A stretch of DNA of 6,817 nt, taken from Bacillota bacterium. GTDB taxonomy: Bacteria > Bacillota > Clostridia > Lachnospirales > Lachnospiraceae. Below are positions 1 to 5,602 of this stretch, one piece after another. The notes below the pieces were generated by a model. It was not told where the DNA came from and ran no database searches. It saw nothing but the letters and a program-made list of their open reading frames with translations. The stretch lies in assembly GCA_023437885.1 (NCBI GenBank), contig JAEZFH010000225.1:1-6817 (forward strand), in the 5' to 3' direction. A program made the translations under genes and the position numbers. Each line of letters begins with the position of its first letter. The first letter of the stretch is position 1.

Positions 1-1
1 C

Positions 2-595
2 AGTATATCCGATCTTCCTCAGAGAAAATATGCGGAGGGTATCCGGATTATTGAAGTAAAAGATTCGAATTATACCGAGCTGACGGCGGCCGCTCTGAAG
101 GATATCACCTGGAATTCCGGGAATGCGATCTACGCCAGAATAAATACGGCGGGAGAGATCACGGATCTGATGCTGACCAATGTTACAGATTCCTTCTATC
201 AATATGGATTACTTAAAAAGACAGAGTTTCCGGATTATGAGAAGGGCATCTTTAGCATTATGCTGACACTGGATATGGGTGAGGAGACTACACTGGCGAT
301 GGGAGATGCTCCCTGGGATGTTAATCCCGGTCCAAAGGCTCTGCGCTTTGAGAATAATACCTTAAAGGAGATGAAGACGCTGCAGCGCGCAAGATTGCAG
401 TATTTCTACGGCAAGCAGGCCAGCTCCGGCGACAGGGTGTACCGGATCGCAGATGATGTGCTGGTATTCTTCTATCAAAACGGTGAGTATTATAAAGGAA
501 CCTATGACAGCATGCCAAGCAGCGGAAGCTATAACATCGATGGCTATGTGGAAAATGCCCAAGGGCCTATACGTATCATCGTAGTTACTAAATAA
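2..595 (+). CDS. Hypothetical protein, 3' end only (possibly cell-surface associated)
   Basis: An open frame runs in from the left edge without a stop and ends at TAA 593-595, giving about 197 visible residues; the start lies outside the window. An internal ATG at 170 is in the same frame, but the reading continues in good protein-like sequence upstream of it, so it is not the real start. The visible part has no membrane segment and no motif I recognise. It is rich in beta-type stretches (AIYARINTAGEITDLMLT, RVYRIADDVLVFFYQNGEYYKG) and ends in a short hydrophobic strand, IRIIVVTK. This style resembles the repeated beta domains of secreted or S-layer-type proteins of clostridia, but that is an impression, not a family match. 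It lies 119 bp upstream of, and in the same direction as, the exporter adaptor, so it could be co-transcribed and functionally linked. Function unknown. Confidence 0.8.
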   Translation, partial: SISDLPQRKYAEGIRIIEVKDSNYTELTAAALKDITWNSGNAIYARINTAGEITDLMLTNVTDSFYQYGLLKKTEFPDYEKGIFSIMLTLDMGEETTLAMGDAPWDVNPGPKALRFENNTLKEMKTLQRARLQYFYGKQASSGDRVYRIADDVLVFFYQNGEYYKGTYDSMPSSGSYNIDGYVENAQGPIRIIVVTK

Positions 596-613
596 TGAAA
601 GCGGAGATGATCA

Positions 614-658
614 GTGCGAAAAAATACTCGCACGTCAAGCTTGCATGAATCATGCGAA
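614..658. repeat. Two short hairpins in the spacer before the exporter
   Basis: GTGCGA at 614-619 pairs perfectly with TCGCAC at 628-633 across an 8-base A-rich loop. GCATG at 643-647 pairs with CATGC at 651-655 across AAT, with TT (641-642) and AA (657-658) able to extend the stem around a bulged G. Neither is followed by a T-tract on either strand, so they do not look like intrinsic terminators. They sit between the stop of the upstream gene at 595 and the adaptor start at 715, and may shape the intercistronic RNA. Confidence 0.5.
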
Positions 659-670
659 CGGAGCAACAAG

Positions 671-694
671 ATCATGCCCGCAAGCGGGCATGAT
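671..694. promoter_or_regulatory. Perfect 10-bp inverted repeat just upstream of the adaptor RBS
   Basis: ATCATGCCCG at 671-680 is exactly reverse-complementary to CGGGCATGAT at 685-694, with a CAAG tetraloop. In RNA this is a stable GC-rich stem-loop that ends six bases before the adaptor's Shine-Dalgarno AAAGGA (701-706). There is no T-run on either strand, so a terminator is unlikely. An intercistronic processing or stability hairpin, a protein-binding operator, or a copy of a dispersed intergenic repeat are all possible. The structure is seen directly; the role is inferred. Confidence 0.6.
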
Positions 695-714
695 ATAATG
701 AAAGGATCACGGCG

Positions 715-2298
715 ATGAAAAAGATCACTTTTAAGAAGTTAAGTATAAAGAAAATAGTAAAAGGAGCTATTTTTGTAGCCATCATAGGCTTGGCTGCCTT
801 TTATTTTATCAAAAGAAATGGTACTGCTGCGGAAGATGTTCCGGCATTTACAGCGAATGCGGAGATAGGCAGGGTGGAAACCTCGATCACAGGGAAGGGT
901 ACGCTGAGTCCGGCGGATCAGTATGAAGTAAAATCGCTGGTGAAGGGAGAGCTGCTTCTTGCTCCTTTTGAGGAAGGGGATGAAGTCGGGAAAGGACAGC
1001 TCCTGTATCAAATCAGTACCAGTGATATAGAGAATAGTATTAAGGCAGCAGAACTCAATGTTGACAGAGCGAAACTTGTTTATGAGGATTATGTGGATAA
1101 ACAGGGGAATCTTGATATTATGTCCAGGGAAAGCGGTTATATCACTAAGCTGTATGTAAAGGAAGGCGAGCTTCTGCAGCCAGGTACGGCGATTGCGGAC
1201 CTATATAACGCAGATACCATGTACATAGATCTATACTTCCCCTCCTATGAGGCTTCCTCCTCCTGGGTCGGAAAGCCGGCCCTGGTTGCTCTGGAAGCGA
1301 CAGGAGAGACCGTAGATGGAACGGTAACAGGTGTAAATAAAATGGAAGAGGTTCTGGAGGGCGGAATACTCGTGAAGAAGGTTACCATCAGCATAAAGGA
1401 TGCTTCCGGGATCAAGGCCGGCGAGCTGGCGGAAGCTGCCGTATCCGAGATTACCAGCAGCAGCACCGGTACCTTCCGGGCTGAAACTGCAGTAACTTTG
1501 ATAGCGGAGACCAGCGGAAGGGTCGATAGGATCTCGGTCAAGGAGGGACAATGGATTAAGCAGAGAGACAAAATCCTGTCTCTGTCCTCCAAGGAGATTG
1601 GTGTTCAGATAGAAAGTGCCGACTTGAGCATCCGGGAAGCTGAGCTGGGTCTGGAAACTCAGAAGAACCAGATGGAGCAATATACGATTTCAGCACCAAT
1701 CTCAGGGAAGGTGATTACAAAGAATAAGAAGCAGGGGGATACCATTGATCCTGCAACGGATGCCCAAAACGGGCCGATGGCAATTATCTATGATATGACC
1801 TATCTTACCTTTGATATGAATATCGACGAGCTCCAGATCAGCAGTATCCGGGTTGGCCAAAAGGTTACCGTCCGTACCGAAGCCTTTCCGGAGTCGGAAT
1901 TTGAGGGCGTGATTGAAAAGATCAGCCTGAAAGGGATTACCGGGAATGGGGTTACCTCTTATCCGGTGACGATCCGGGTAAATGAATATAAGAATCTTCT
2001 GCCCGGGATGAATGTAACCGGGAAGATCGTGATTGAAGAAGCGGATCAGGTACTCACCATACCGAGTTCTGCACTGCAAAGAGATAATACCGTATACGTG
2101 CAGGAAGAGGGCGCGGTATCGGAAGAGGGCTCCGGGATTCCTGACGGTTTTGTGGTGGTATCGGTGGAGACCGGTATTAACGACGGAAGCAGCGTTGAAA
2201 TTATAAGCGGGCTGAAGGAAGGGGATATCGTATACGTTCCCTTTGATCCCAGTACAGGAGCAGCGGGTGCCGTCGGAGCAGAGGTAGTCGCAGAGTAG
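715..2298 (+). CDS. MacA/HlyD-like efflux adaptor with apparently duplicated adaptor module
   Basis: This 527-residue protein is the membrane-anchored adaptor (membrane fusion protein) of a MacAB-like ABC exporter. A basic N-terminus and one hydrophobic helix at about residues 14-32 anchor it, with the rest outside; there is no lipobox. I read two successive adaptor modules. The first has a lipoyl half at 72-101, helix 103-130, lipoyl half 135-165 (SGYITKLYVKEGELLQPGTA) and barrel-like strands 169-247. The second has a lipoyl half at 260-292 (SGRVDRISVKEGQWIKQ), helix 293-323, lipoyl half 324-360 (ISAPISGKVITKNKKQGD), barrel 361-442 and a membrane-proximal domain 447-509 (LTIPSSAL). Usual MacA-type proteins are roughly 370-400 residues, so this one is long. 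The helices are short, as expected where there is no outer membrane TolC to reach. AAAGGA at 701-706, eight bases before ATG, supports the start. It lies upstream of the ATPase and permease, presumably in one operon. Confidence 0.9.
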   Translation: MKKITFKKLSIKKIVKGAIFVAIIGLAAFYFIKRNGTAAEDVPAFTANAEIGRVETSITGKGTLSPADQYEVKSLVKGELLLAPFEEGDEVGKGQLLYQISTSDIENSIKAAELNVDRAKLVYEDYVDKQGNLDIMSRESGYITKLYVKEGELLQPGTAIADLYNADTMYIDLYFPSYEASSSWVGKPALVALEATGETVDGTVTGVNKMEEVLEGGILVKKVTISIKDASGIKAGELAEAAVSEITSSSTGTFRAETAVTLIAETSGRVDRISVKEGQWIKQRDKILSLSSKEIGVQIESADLSIREAELGLETQKNQMEQYTISAPISGKVITKNKKQGDTIDPATDAQNGPMAIIYDMTYLTFDMNIDELQISSIRVGQKVTVRTEAFPESEFEGVIEKISLKGITGNGVTSYPVTIRVNEYKNLLPGMNVTGKIVIEEADQVLTIPSSALQRDNTVYVQEEGAVSEEGSGIPDGFVVVSVETGINDGSSVEIISGLKEGDIVYVPFDPSTGAAGAVGAEVVAE

Positions 2299-2404
2299 TG
2301 CTCTTTACCGTATGGATATGTTTGATTTGCGTAATGTCACGGGAGAGGCATTATGCAGCTGAGAAAACACAAAAATTGCTTATTCCTAAGAAATGAGGTA
2401 GTAC

Positions 2405-3142
2405 ATGGATAAGACGGCATTAATTGAATTAAAAGATATTTCAAAAATATACCAGTTAGGAGATACGGAGATCCGGGCGAATGACGGAATCAATATGACA
2501 ATATACCAAGGGGAGATGGTGGCAATCATCGGAAAATCCGGGAGCGGTAAATCGACAGTAATGAACATTATCGGTGCCTTGGATACTCCAACCAGCGGGC
2601 AGTATTTTCTGGAGGGCAGAGATGTGAGCAGGCTGAAAGGGGATGAGCTGGCAGAAATCCGCAATAGAACCATCGGCTTTATCTTCCAGCAGTATAATTT
2701 ATTACCCAAGCAGAATATTCTCGATAACGTCGGGCTTCCGCTGCTGTATTCCAGAGTAGGAGACAGGGAGCGTAAAAAGCGTTCCATGGCGGTATTAAAG
2801 AAGGTGGGACTGGAGCAGAAAAGTAAGAGCTATCCGACTCAGTTGTCCGGAGGCCAGCAGCAGCGGGCATCCATTGCCAGGGCGCTGGTAGCCGATCCCT
2901 CCATTATTCTGGCGGATGAGCCGACGGGAGCGTTGGACTCCAAAACCGGCAAGGAGGTAATCGGTATACTCCACCAACTGCATAAAGAGGGGAATACCAT
3001 AGTTTTAATAACCCATGACCGTTCCATTGCAGCGGAGGCGGAGCGGATTATACAGATATCGGACGGTACGATTGTCTTTGATGGTGATGCAAAGGAGTAT
3101 AGACATGACAATATGGCAGACGTTGAAAATAGTATGGACTAA
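2405..3142 (+). CDS. ABC exporter ATP-binding protein, MacB/LolD type
   Basis: This cytoplasmic nucleotide-binding subunit of 245 residues would power the permease encoded next. All ABC ATPase motifs are present and intact: aromatic A-loop Tyr at about 16, Walker A GKSGSGKST at 43-51, Q-loop in FQQYNLLP at 94-101, signature LSGGQQQR at 147-154, Walker B IILADEPTGALD at 167-178 with catalytic Glu172, and switch His204 in LITHD. The FQQYNLLP and DEPTGALDSKTG wording is typical of the MacB/LolD/FtsE group that pairs with FtsX-fold permeases. In Proteobacterial MacB this domain is fused to the permease; here it is a separate protein, the normal Gram-positive arrangement. ATG 2405 follows GAGGT at 2395-2399. 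It lies 106 bp after the adaptor, and its last 38 bp overlap the permease gene, suggesting translational coupling. The acidic tail (DVENSMD) is encoded in the overlap. Confidence 0.96.
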   Translation: MDKTALIELKDISKIYQLGDTEIRANDGINMTIYQGEMVAIIGKSGSGKSTVMNIIGALDTPTSGQYFLEGRDVSRLKGDELAEIRNRTIGFIFQQYNLLPKQNILDNVGLPLLYSRVGDRERKKRSMAVLKKVGLEQKSKSYPTQLSGGQQQRASIARALVADPSIILADEPTGALDSKTGKEVIGILHQLHKEGNTIVLITHDRSIAAEAERIIQISDGTIVFDGDAKEYRHDNMADVENSMD

Positions 3143-4283
3143 TATCGTCAAAAACCGTATGAGATCCTTTTTAACCATGCTGGGAATGATTATCGGCGTT
3201 GCATCCGTGATTTTGCTGGTCAGCCTGATGCAGGCCTTTTATACAAGTATGCTGGATTCTTATGCAGAGTGGGGAATTAATAATGTAAGTGTCTCCATTC
3301 ATGGCAGAAACGGCGATATGATGATTTCGGAAGAAGAAATGTATCAATACGCCGCAGAACACAAAGATGCCATTAAGGGTGTAACACCTACGGTATATTT
3401 TCAAGGAATTATATATAAAAACGGTGAGAAAATTGAAAATGCAACTCTGAAGGGGATCGACGAGTTCTACCTTCCCCTGGTGGGGAAAAGCGCGCAGGTG
3501 GGGCATACCTTCACTTATTCGGATATGCAGACGAAGCAAAAGACATGTGTCATCGGCAGCTATATTAATCAGAAATTTTTCGGCGGTGAAGCAAAGCCCG
3601 GAGATACTCTGAGATTGGACGGAGAAGAACTAACTGTAGTAGGTGTGTTAAAGGAGGCATCGGATTCCTCGGAATGGTCCTCGGATAACAGCCTTTATAT
3701 TCCTTATACTACCGCGGCGCGTTTATACGGCTTCGGAACGGTAAGCGCCTATGAGTTCTATATCAAGGATCGGTCCCAGGTTGCCGAGCAGACGGCATTG
3801 ATTAAGGAATATCTGTTTGATGTATTCCGGGATACGAAGGCCTATACTGTGAATAACATGATTGATATGCTCAATGCCATTGATTCTGAACTGGCAATTC
3901 TCACTTCCATGATCGCCGGGATCGCCGGGATATCCCTTGTGGTCGCGGGTGTAGGAATTATGAATATCATGCTGGTCTCCGTATCGGAACGAATTAAAGA
4001 GATCGGTATCCGCAAATCCCTGGGAGCAAAGCACAAAGATATTATGCGGCAATTTGTATTGGAAGCGGGGGTAACAAGTACCTTTGGAGGAGTCATCGGA
4101 ATTTTGGTGGGAACGGTTTTAACTATGGAAGGCGGAAAACTGTTGAAGATCCACGCCATGCCCACCACGAACAGCATGATAACCGCATTCTGTGTTTCCG
4201 TAGGTATCGGAATTTTGTTCGGCTATCTGCCGGCCCGCAAGGCGGCGAAGCTGAATCCCATCGATGCATTAAGAAACGAGTAG
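3105..4283 (+). CDS. ABC exporter permease, FtsX/MacB family
   Basis: This 392-residue membrane subunit would work with the preceding ATPase and the MacA-like adaptor. It begins with the family's amphipathic lead-in (IVKNRMRSFLTMLGMIIGVA) and TM1 at about 21-45. A large extracellular MacB-type core domain spans about 46-262, followed by three TM helices at about 265-293, 317-341 and 357-375. Hallmarks are GVGIMNIMLVSVSERIKEIG at 282-301, the cytoplasmic IRKSLGA turn, and the C-terminal PARKAAKLNPIDALR. The length fits the permease half of MacB. The frame is open further upstream to an ATG at 3015, but the 30 added residues are basic, low-complexity and not family-like; ATG 3105 has a good AAAGGAG at 3091-3097 with a seven-base gap. 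The start therefore lies inside the ATPase gene. The substrate is unknown: antimicrobial peptide, lipid or signalling peptide export are known roles in the superfamily, and nothing here chooses among them. Confidence 0.94.
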   Translation: MTIWQTLKIVWTNIVKNRMRSFLTMLGMIIGVASVILLVSLMQAFYTSMLDSYAEWGINNVSVSIHGRNGDMMISEEEMYQYAAEHKDAIKGVTPTVYFQGIIYKNGEKIENATLKGIDEFYLPLVGKSAQVGHTFTYSDMQTKQKTCVIGSYINQKFFGGEAKPGDTLRLDGEELTVVGVLKEASDSSEWSSDNSLYIPYTTAARLYGFGTVSAYEFYIKDRSQVAEQTALIKEYLFDVFRDTKAYTVNNMIDMLNAIDSELAILTSMIAGIAGISLVVAGVGIMNIMLVSVSERIKEIGIRKSLGAKHKDIMRQFVLEAGVTSTFGGVIGILVGTVLTMEGGKLLKIHAMPTTNSMITAFCVSVGIGILFGYLPARKAAKLNPIDALRNE

Positions 4284-4370
4284 GGGAAAGCGTCTCGAAG
4301 ATATAAGACTGGACAGCGGCCGGATATCAAGCTGCGGCGCAGACAGGATACCTGAGCCTGGGATAGGATA

Positions 4371-4426
4371 TGCTTTATGAAACAACATTCCTCATTGCGG
4401 TTTCATAAAGCACCTCCAGGGGGAGG
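4371..4426. repeat. 13-bp perfect inverted repeat plus adjacent small GC stem
   Basis: TGCTTTATGAAAC at 4371-4383 is exactly reverse-complementary to GTTTCATAAAGCA at 4400-4412, around a 16-base loop. Directly next to it CCTCC (4413-4417) can pair with GGAGG (4422-4426). It lies 88 bp after the permease stop, in the gap between convergent genes. Neither strand has a T-run after the stem, so it is not a classical intrinsic terminator; it could be a transcript-end stabilising hairpin or a remnant of a small mobile repeat. Confidence 0.6.
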
Positions 4427-4530
4427 GTATACCATGATATAGCAAACTATAATATGGTATACCATGATATGGCAAACTAATATGGCATACCATGATATGG
4501 AAAGCTATAATATGGCAAGCTAAATATGGC
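4426..4530. repeat. AT-rich tandem repeat, about 30-bp unit, three full and two partial copies
   Basis: The full units are 4426-4455, 4456-4483 and 4484-4513. Each begins GGTATACCATGATAT (GGCATACC in the third), continues with a GCAAACT-like segment, and ends AATAT. A shortened copy lies at 4514-4527 (GGCAAGCTAAATAT), and a further start at 4528 decays into a palindrome. Units one and two share GGTATACC, which recurs alone at 4571-4578, and ATGGTATACCAT at 4454-4465 is a perfect 12-bp palindrome. TATAAT occurs inside units one (4448-4453) and three (4506-4511). There are no unique spacers between copies, so this is a minisatellite-like array rather than a CRISPR. Its role is unknown. Confidence 0.8.
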
Positions 4531-4534
4531 ACAC

Positions 4535-4548
4535 TATACTATAGTATA
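4535..4548. repeat. 14-bp perfect palindrome at the end of the tandem array
   Basis: TATACTATAGTATA reads identically on both strands. It follows the last decayed unit of the tandem repeat. It could be a dimeric-protein site or simply a by-product of the AT-rich repeat composition; nothing nearby decides this. Confidence 0.5.
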
Positions 4549-4594
4549 CAATTCAATAAGGCATCCGTGCGGTATACCTGCATGAAACCAGTGC

Positions 4595-4640
4595 TATAAC
4601 GTCATAGGTTCAGGAGATTATGACGTTATATTTATTTATT
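4595..4640 (+). terminator. Candidate intrinsic terminator of the exporter operon
   Basis: TATAACGTCATA at 4595-4606 pairs perfectly over 12 bp with TATGACGTTATA at 4619-4630 across a 12-base loop, and is followed directly by the T-rich TTTATTTATT at 4631-4640. This stem-then-T layout on the plus strand is what an intrinsic terminator needs, though the stem is unusually AT-rich and lies about 310 bp beyond the permease stop. It is the best plus-strand terminator candidate between the exporter and the convergent gene. Confidence 0.5.
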
Positions 4641-4652
4641 CAGTTTCAGATT

Positions 4653-4714
4653 GGAGAAAAGGAGACAGAAGCGGAGTATTCCCTTGCATTTTGGATAAAG
4701 GGCTCACGCTTCTG
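4653..4714 (-). terminator. Long hairpin, candidate terminator of the minus-strand membrane-protein gene
   Basis: CAGAAGCGGAG at 4666-4676 pairs with CTC (4703-4705) and CGCTTCTG (4707-4714) with one bulged A. The stem then continues with CCCTT 4681-4685 against AAGGG 4698-4702, giving about 16 pairs in total around a 12-base loop. Read on the minus strand it starts 43 bases after the stop codon at 4758-4760 and is followed by the pyrimidine-rich TCTCCTTTTCTCC. That T-tract is imperfect, so termination is likely but not certain. Confidence 0.5.
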
Positions 4715-4757
4715 AACCGATATGCCGATATATGATATTGCATGGAAAGATGAAAGA

Positions 4758-5270
4758 TTATCCAATCCGGTTATGGGTCAAATCATGGGGAAGCTTCAGA
4801 CGGTAGAAGATCACACCTGCCAGCCGAAGCAACAGTCCGGTCGTAAGAATGAAAGCAGGGGCGTTCCTGAGCCAGTCATTCATTCCGTAAGCCGAGCCGT
4901 TCCTGAATTGCCAAAGCCCGATGAGAATCAAGATGATGGGATAGGCAATGGAATTTGATATATAGTTAATCGTGGTATATTTATATTTTCTTTTCAAGTT
5001 ATTAAGTAAAAAGTGCTTCTCTGAGGTGATACGGGTAAGGAAGCGGCTCCCGCCCCTGGCGGAATAATCACGCAGGCCTGCGGATATGGCATACGGAAAG
5101 ACAGCCAGGATAAACAGTATATACAGGGAGGAAAGATTATATCTTTTATATCCCAGGTAAAGGGACACCAAACCTAATAGGACCGCGATGTAATATTTGC
5201 TGATCATCAGCGCCTTATAATTTGCTATGGCATGGATTTCATATTTCATAAGAGTTGCTCGTTCGTTCAT
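4758..5270 (-). CDS. Hypothetical integral membrane protein, four predicted TM helices
   Basis: I do not recognise this 170-residue protein. It shows four hydrophobic segments at about residues 26-42 (YYIAVLLGLVSLYLGYK), 47-66 (SSLYILFILAVFPYAISAGL), 104-122 (ISNSIAYPIILILIGLWQF) and 138-157. A basic loop at about 67-100 (RDYSARGGSRFLTR, then NNLKRKYKYTT) probably faces the cytoplasm, which would place both ends inside as well. There are no conserved catalytic motifs, lipobox or signal peptidase site that I can see. The start ATG (5268-5270 on the plus strand) has AAGGAG at 5283-5278 on the minus strand with a seven-base gap, and a sigma-A-like promoter lies about 75 bp upstream. It is monocistronic by layout: convergent with the exporter operon and divergent from mreB/mbl. 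Any link to cell shape or to the flagellum is speculation from position only. Confidence 0.85.
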   Translation of the reverse strand: MNERATLMKYEIHAIANYKALMISKYYIAVLLGLVSLYLGYKRYNLSSLYILFILAVFPYAISAGLRDYSARGGSRFLTRITSEKHFLLNNLKRKYKYTTINYISNSIAYPIILILIGLWQFRNGSAYGMNDWLRNAPAFILTTGLLLRLAGVIFYRLKLPHDLTHNRIG

Positions 5271-5350
5271 AGGACGGCTCCTTGGCTAAATGGGTGAGTC
5301 AGGCGGTCCGGAGGAATGCGCTGCTGTTTTCGACTGTTTGCTGCGTTAAT

Positions 5351-5379
5351 ATTATAACTCATGAATGAGAAATTCACAA
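5351..5379 (-). promoter_or_regulatory. Sigma-A-like promoter for the minus-strand membrane protein
   Basis: Read on the minus strand, TTGTGA (5379-5374) is followed after exactly 17 bases by a perfect TATAAT (5356-5351). Transcription would begin near 5344, leaving a leader of about 74 bases before the ATG at 5270. The spacer contains the inverted repeat CTCAT-GA-ATGAG (plus-strand 5358-5369), and the -35 overlaps ACAAC-CTGT-GTTGT (5376-5389). Either could serve as an operator, but both are short. Confidence 0.7.
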
Positions 5380-5442
5380 CCTGTGTTGTTTGAATATAAA
5401 TCCCGCAAATCCCGTAAAAAGCGAAAGTTTTTAAAATTTCCT

Positions 5443-5471
5443 TTGAATATTATAAGAAAAACGTATATAAT
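5443..5471 (+). promoter_or_regulatory. Sigma-A-like promoter for the mreB/mbl transcript
   Basis: TTGAAT at 5443-5448 and a perfect TATAAT at 5466-5471 are separated by exactly 17 bases, with an A/T-rich stretch just upstream. The expected start near 5478 gives a leader of about 143 bases before ATG 5621. The -10 is bracketed by a 7-bp inverted repeat, AAACGTA (5459-5465) and TACGTTT (5481-5487). The -35 boxes of this and the divergent minus-strand promoter are about 63 bp apart, so a shared regulator could reach both. Confidence 0.75.
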
Positions 5472-5584
5472 ATAGACGTGTACGTTTAAGTTGCCGAAGT
5501 TTGGAAAGAAATATAGGATAGAATAACCAGAGTACAGAATAATCTCGAATTTACCGGGATCAATTATAAGAGGAAAGTTACTTG

Positions 5585-5602
5585 ATCATGAGGCTTCATG
5601 AT
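5585..5602 (+). promoter_or_regulatory. Leader hairpin abutting the mreB/mbl ribosome binding site
   Basis: ATCATGA (5585-5591) pairs perfectly with TCATGAT (5596-5602) around GGCT. The stem ends directly against the purine-rich Shine-Dalgarno region AAGGAAAGGAG (5603-5613). It resembles the hairpin before the exporter adaptor, which also has ATCATG and CATGAT as its outer arms. An effect on translation or RNA stability is possible. The rest of the leader, 5478-5584, shows no riboswitch or attenuator that I recognise. Confidence 0.45.

Noticed and set aside
691..699. Perfect extended -10 (TGATATAAT) upstream of the adaptor
   Set aside because: Transcription from it would start near 706, removing the Shine-Dalgarno at 701-706, and the -35 position holds ATCATG; it also overlaps the hairpin arm. 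Probably chance.
1231..1680. 149-residue minus-strand ORF inside the adaptor gene
   Set aside because: It is antisense to the adaptor, with no RBS or family resemblance; a shadow frame.
3015..3104. Upstream in-frame ATG for the permease, adding 30 residues
   Set aside because: The extension is arginine-rich, unlike any FtsX/MacB N-terminus, has no RBS and lies deep in the ATPase gene; ATG 3105 has AAAGGAG at a proper distance.
4284..4370. Possible terminator directly after the permease stop
   Set aside because: Only 4-bp stems and no T-run can be found here; the better terminator candidate is at 4595-4640.
4364..4417. Minus-strand mini-ORF (GGAGG then ATG, four codons) inside the 13-bp inverted repeat
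   Set aside because: Four codons ending in TGA with nothing conserved downstream; likely an accident of the inverted repeat sequence.
4426..4550. CRISPR-like array
   Set aside because: Repeat units abut each other directly with no unique spacers, only three full copies exist, and no cas genes are in view.
4722..4958. 78-residue plus-strand ORF in the convergent gap
   Set aside because: Most of it lies antisense to the membrane-protein gene, it has no good RBS, and its product is a low-complexity polar sequence without family character.
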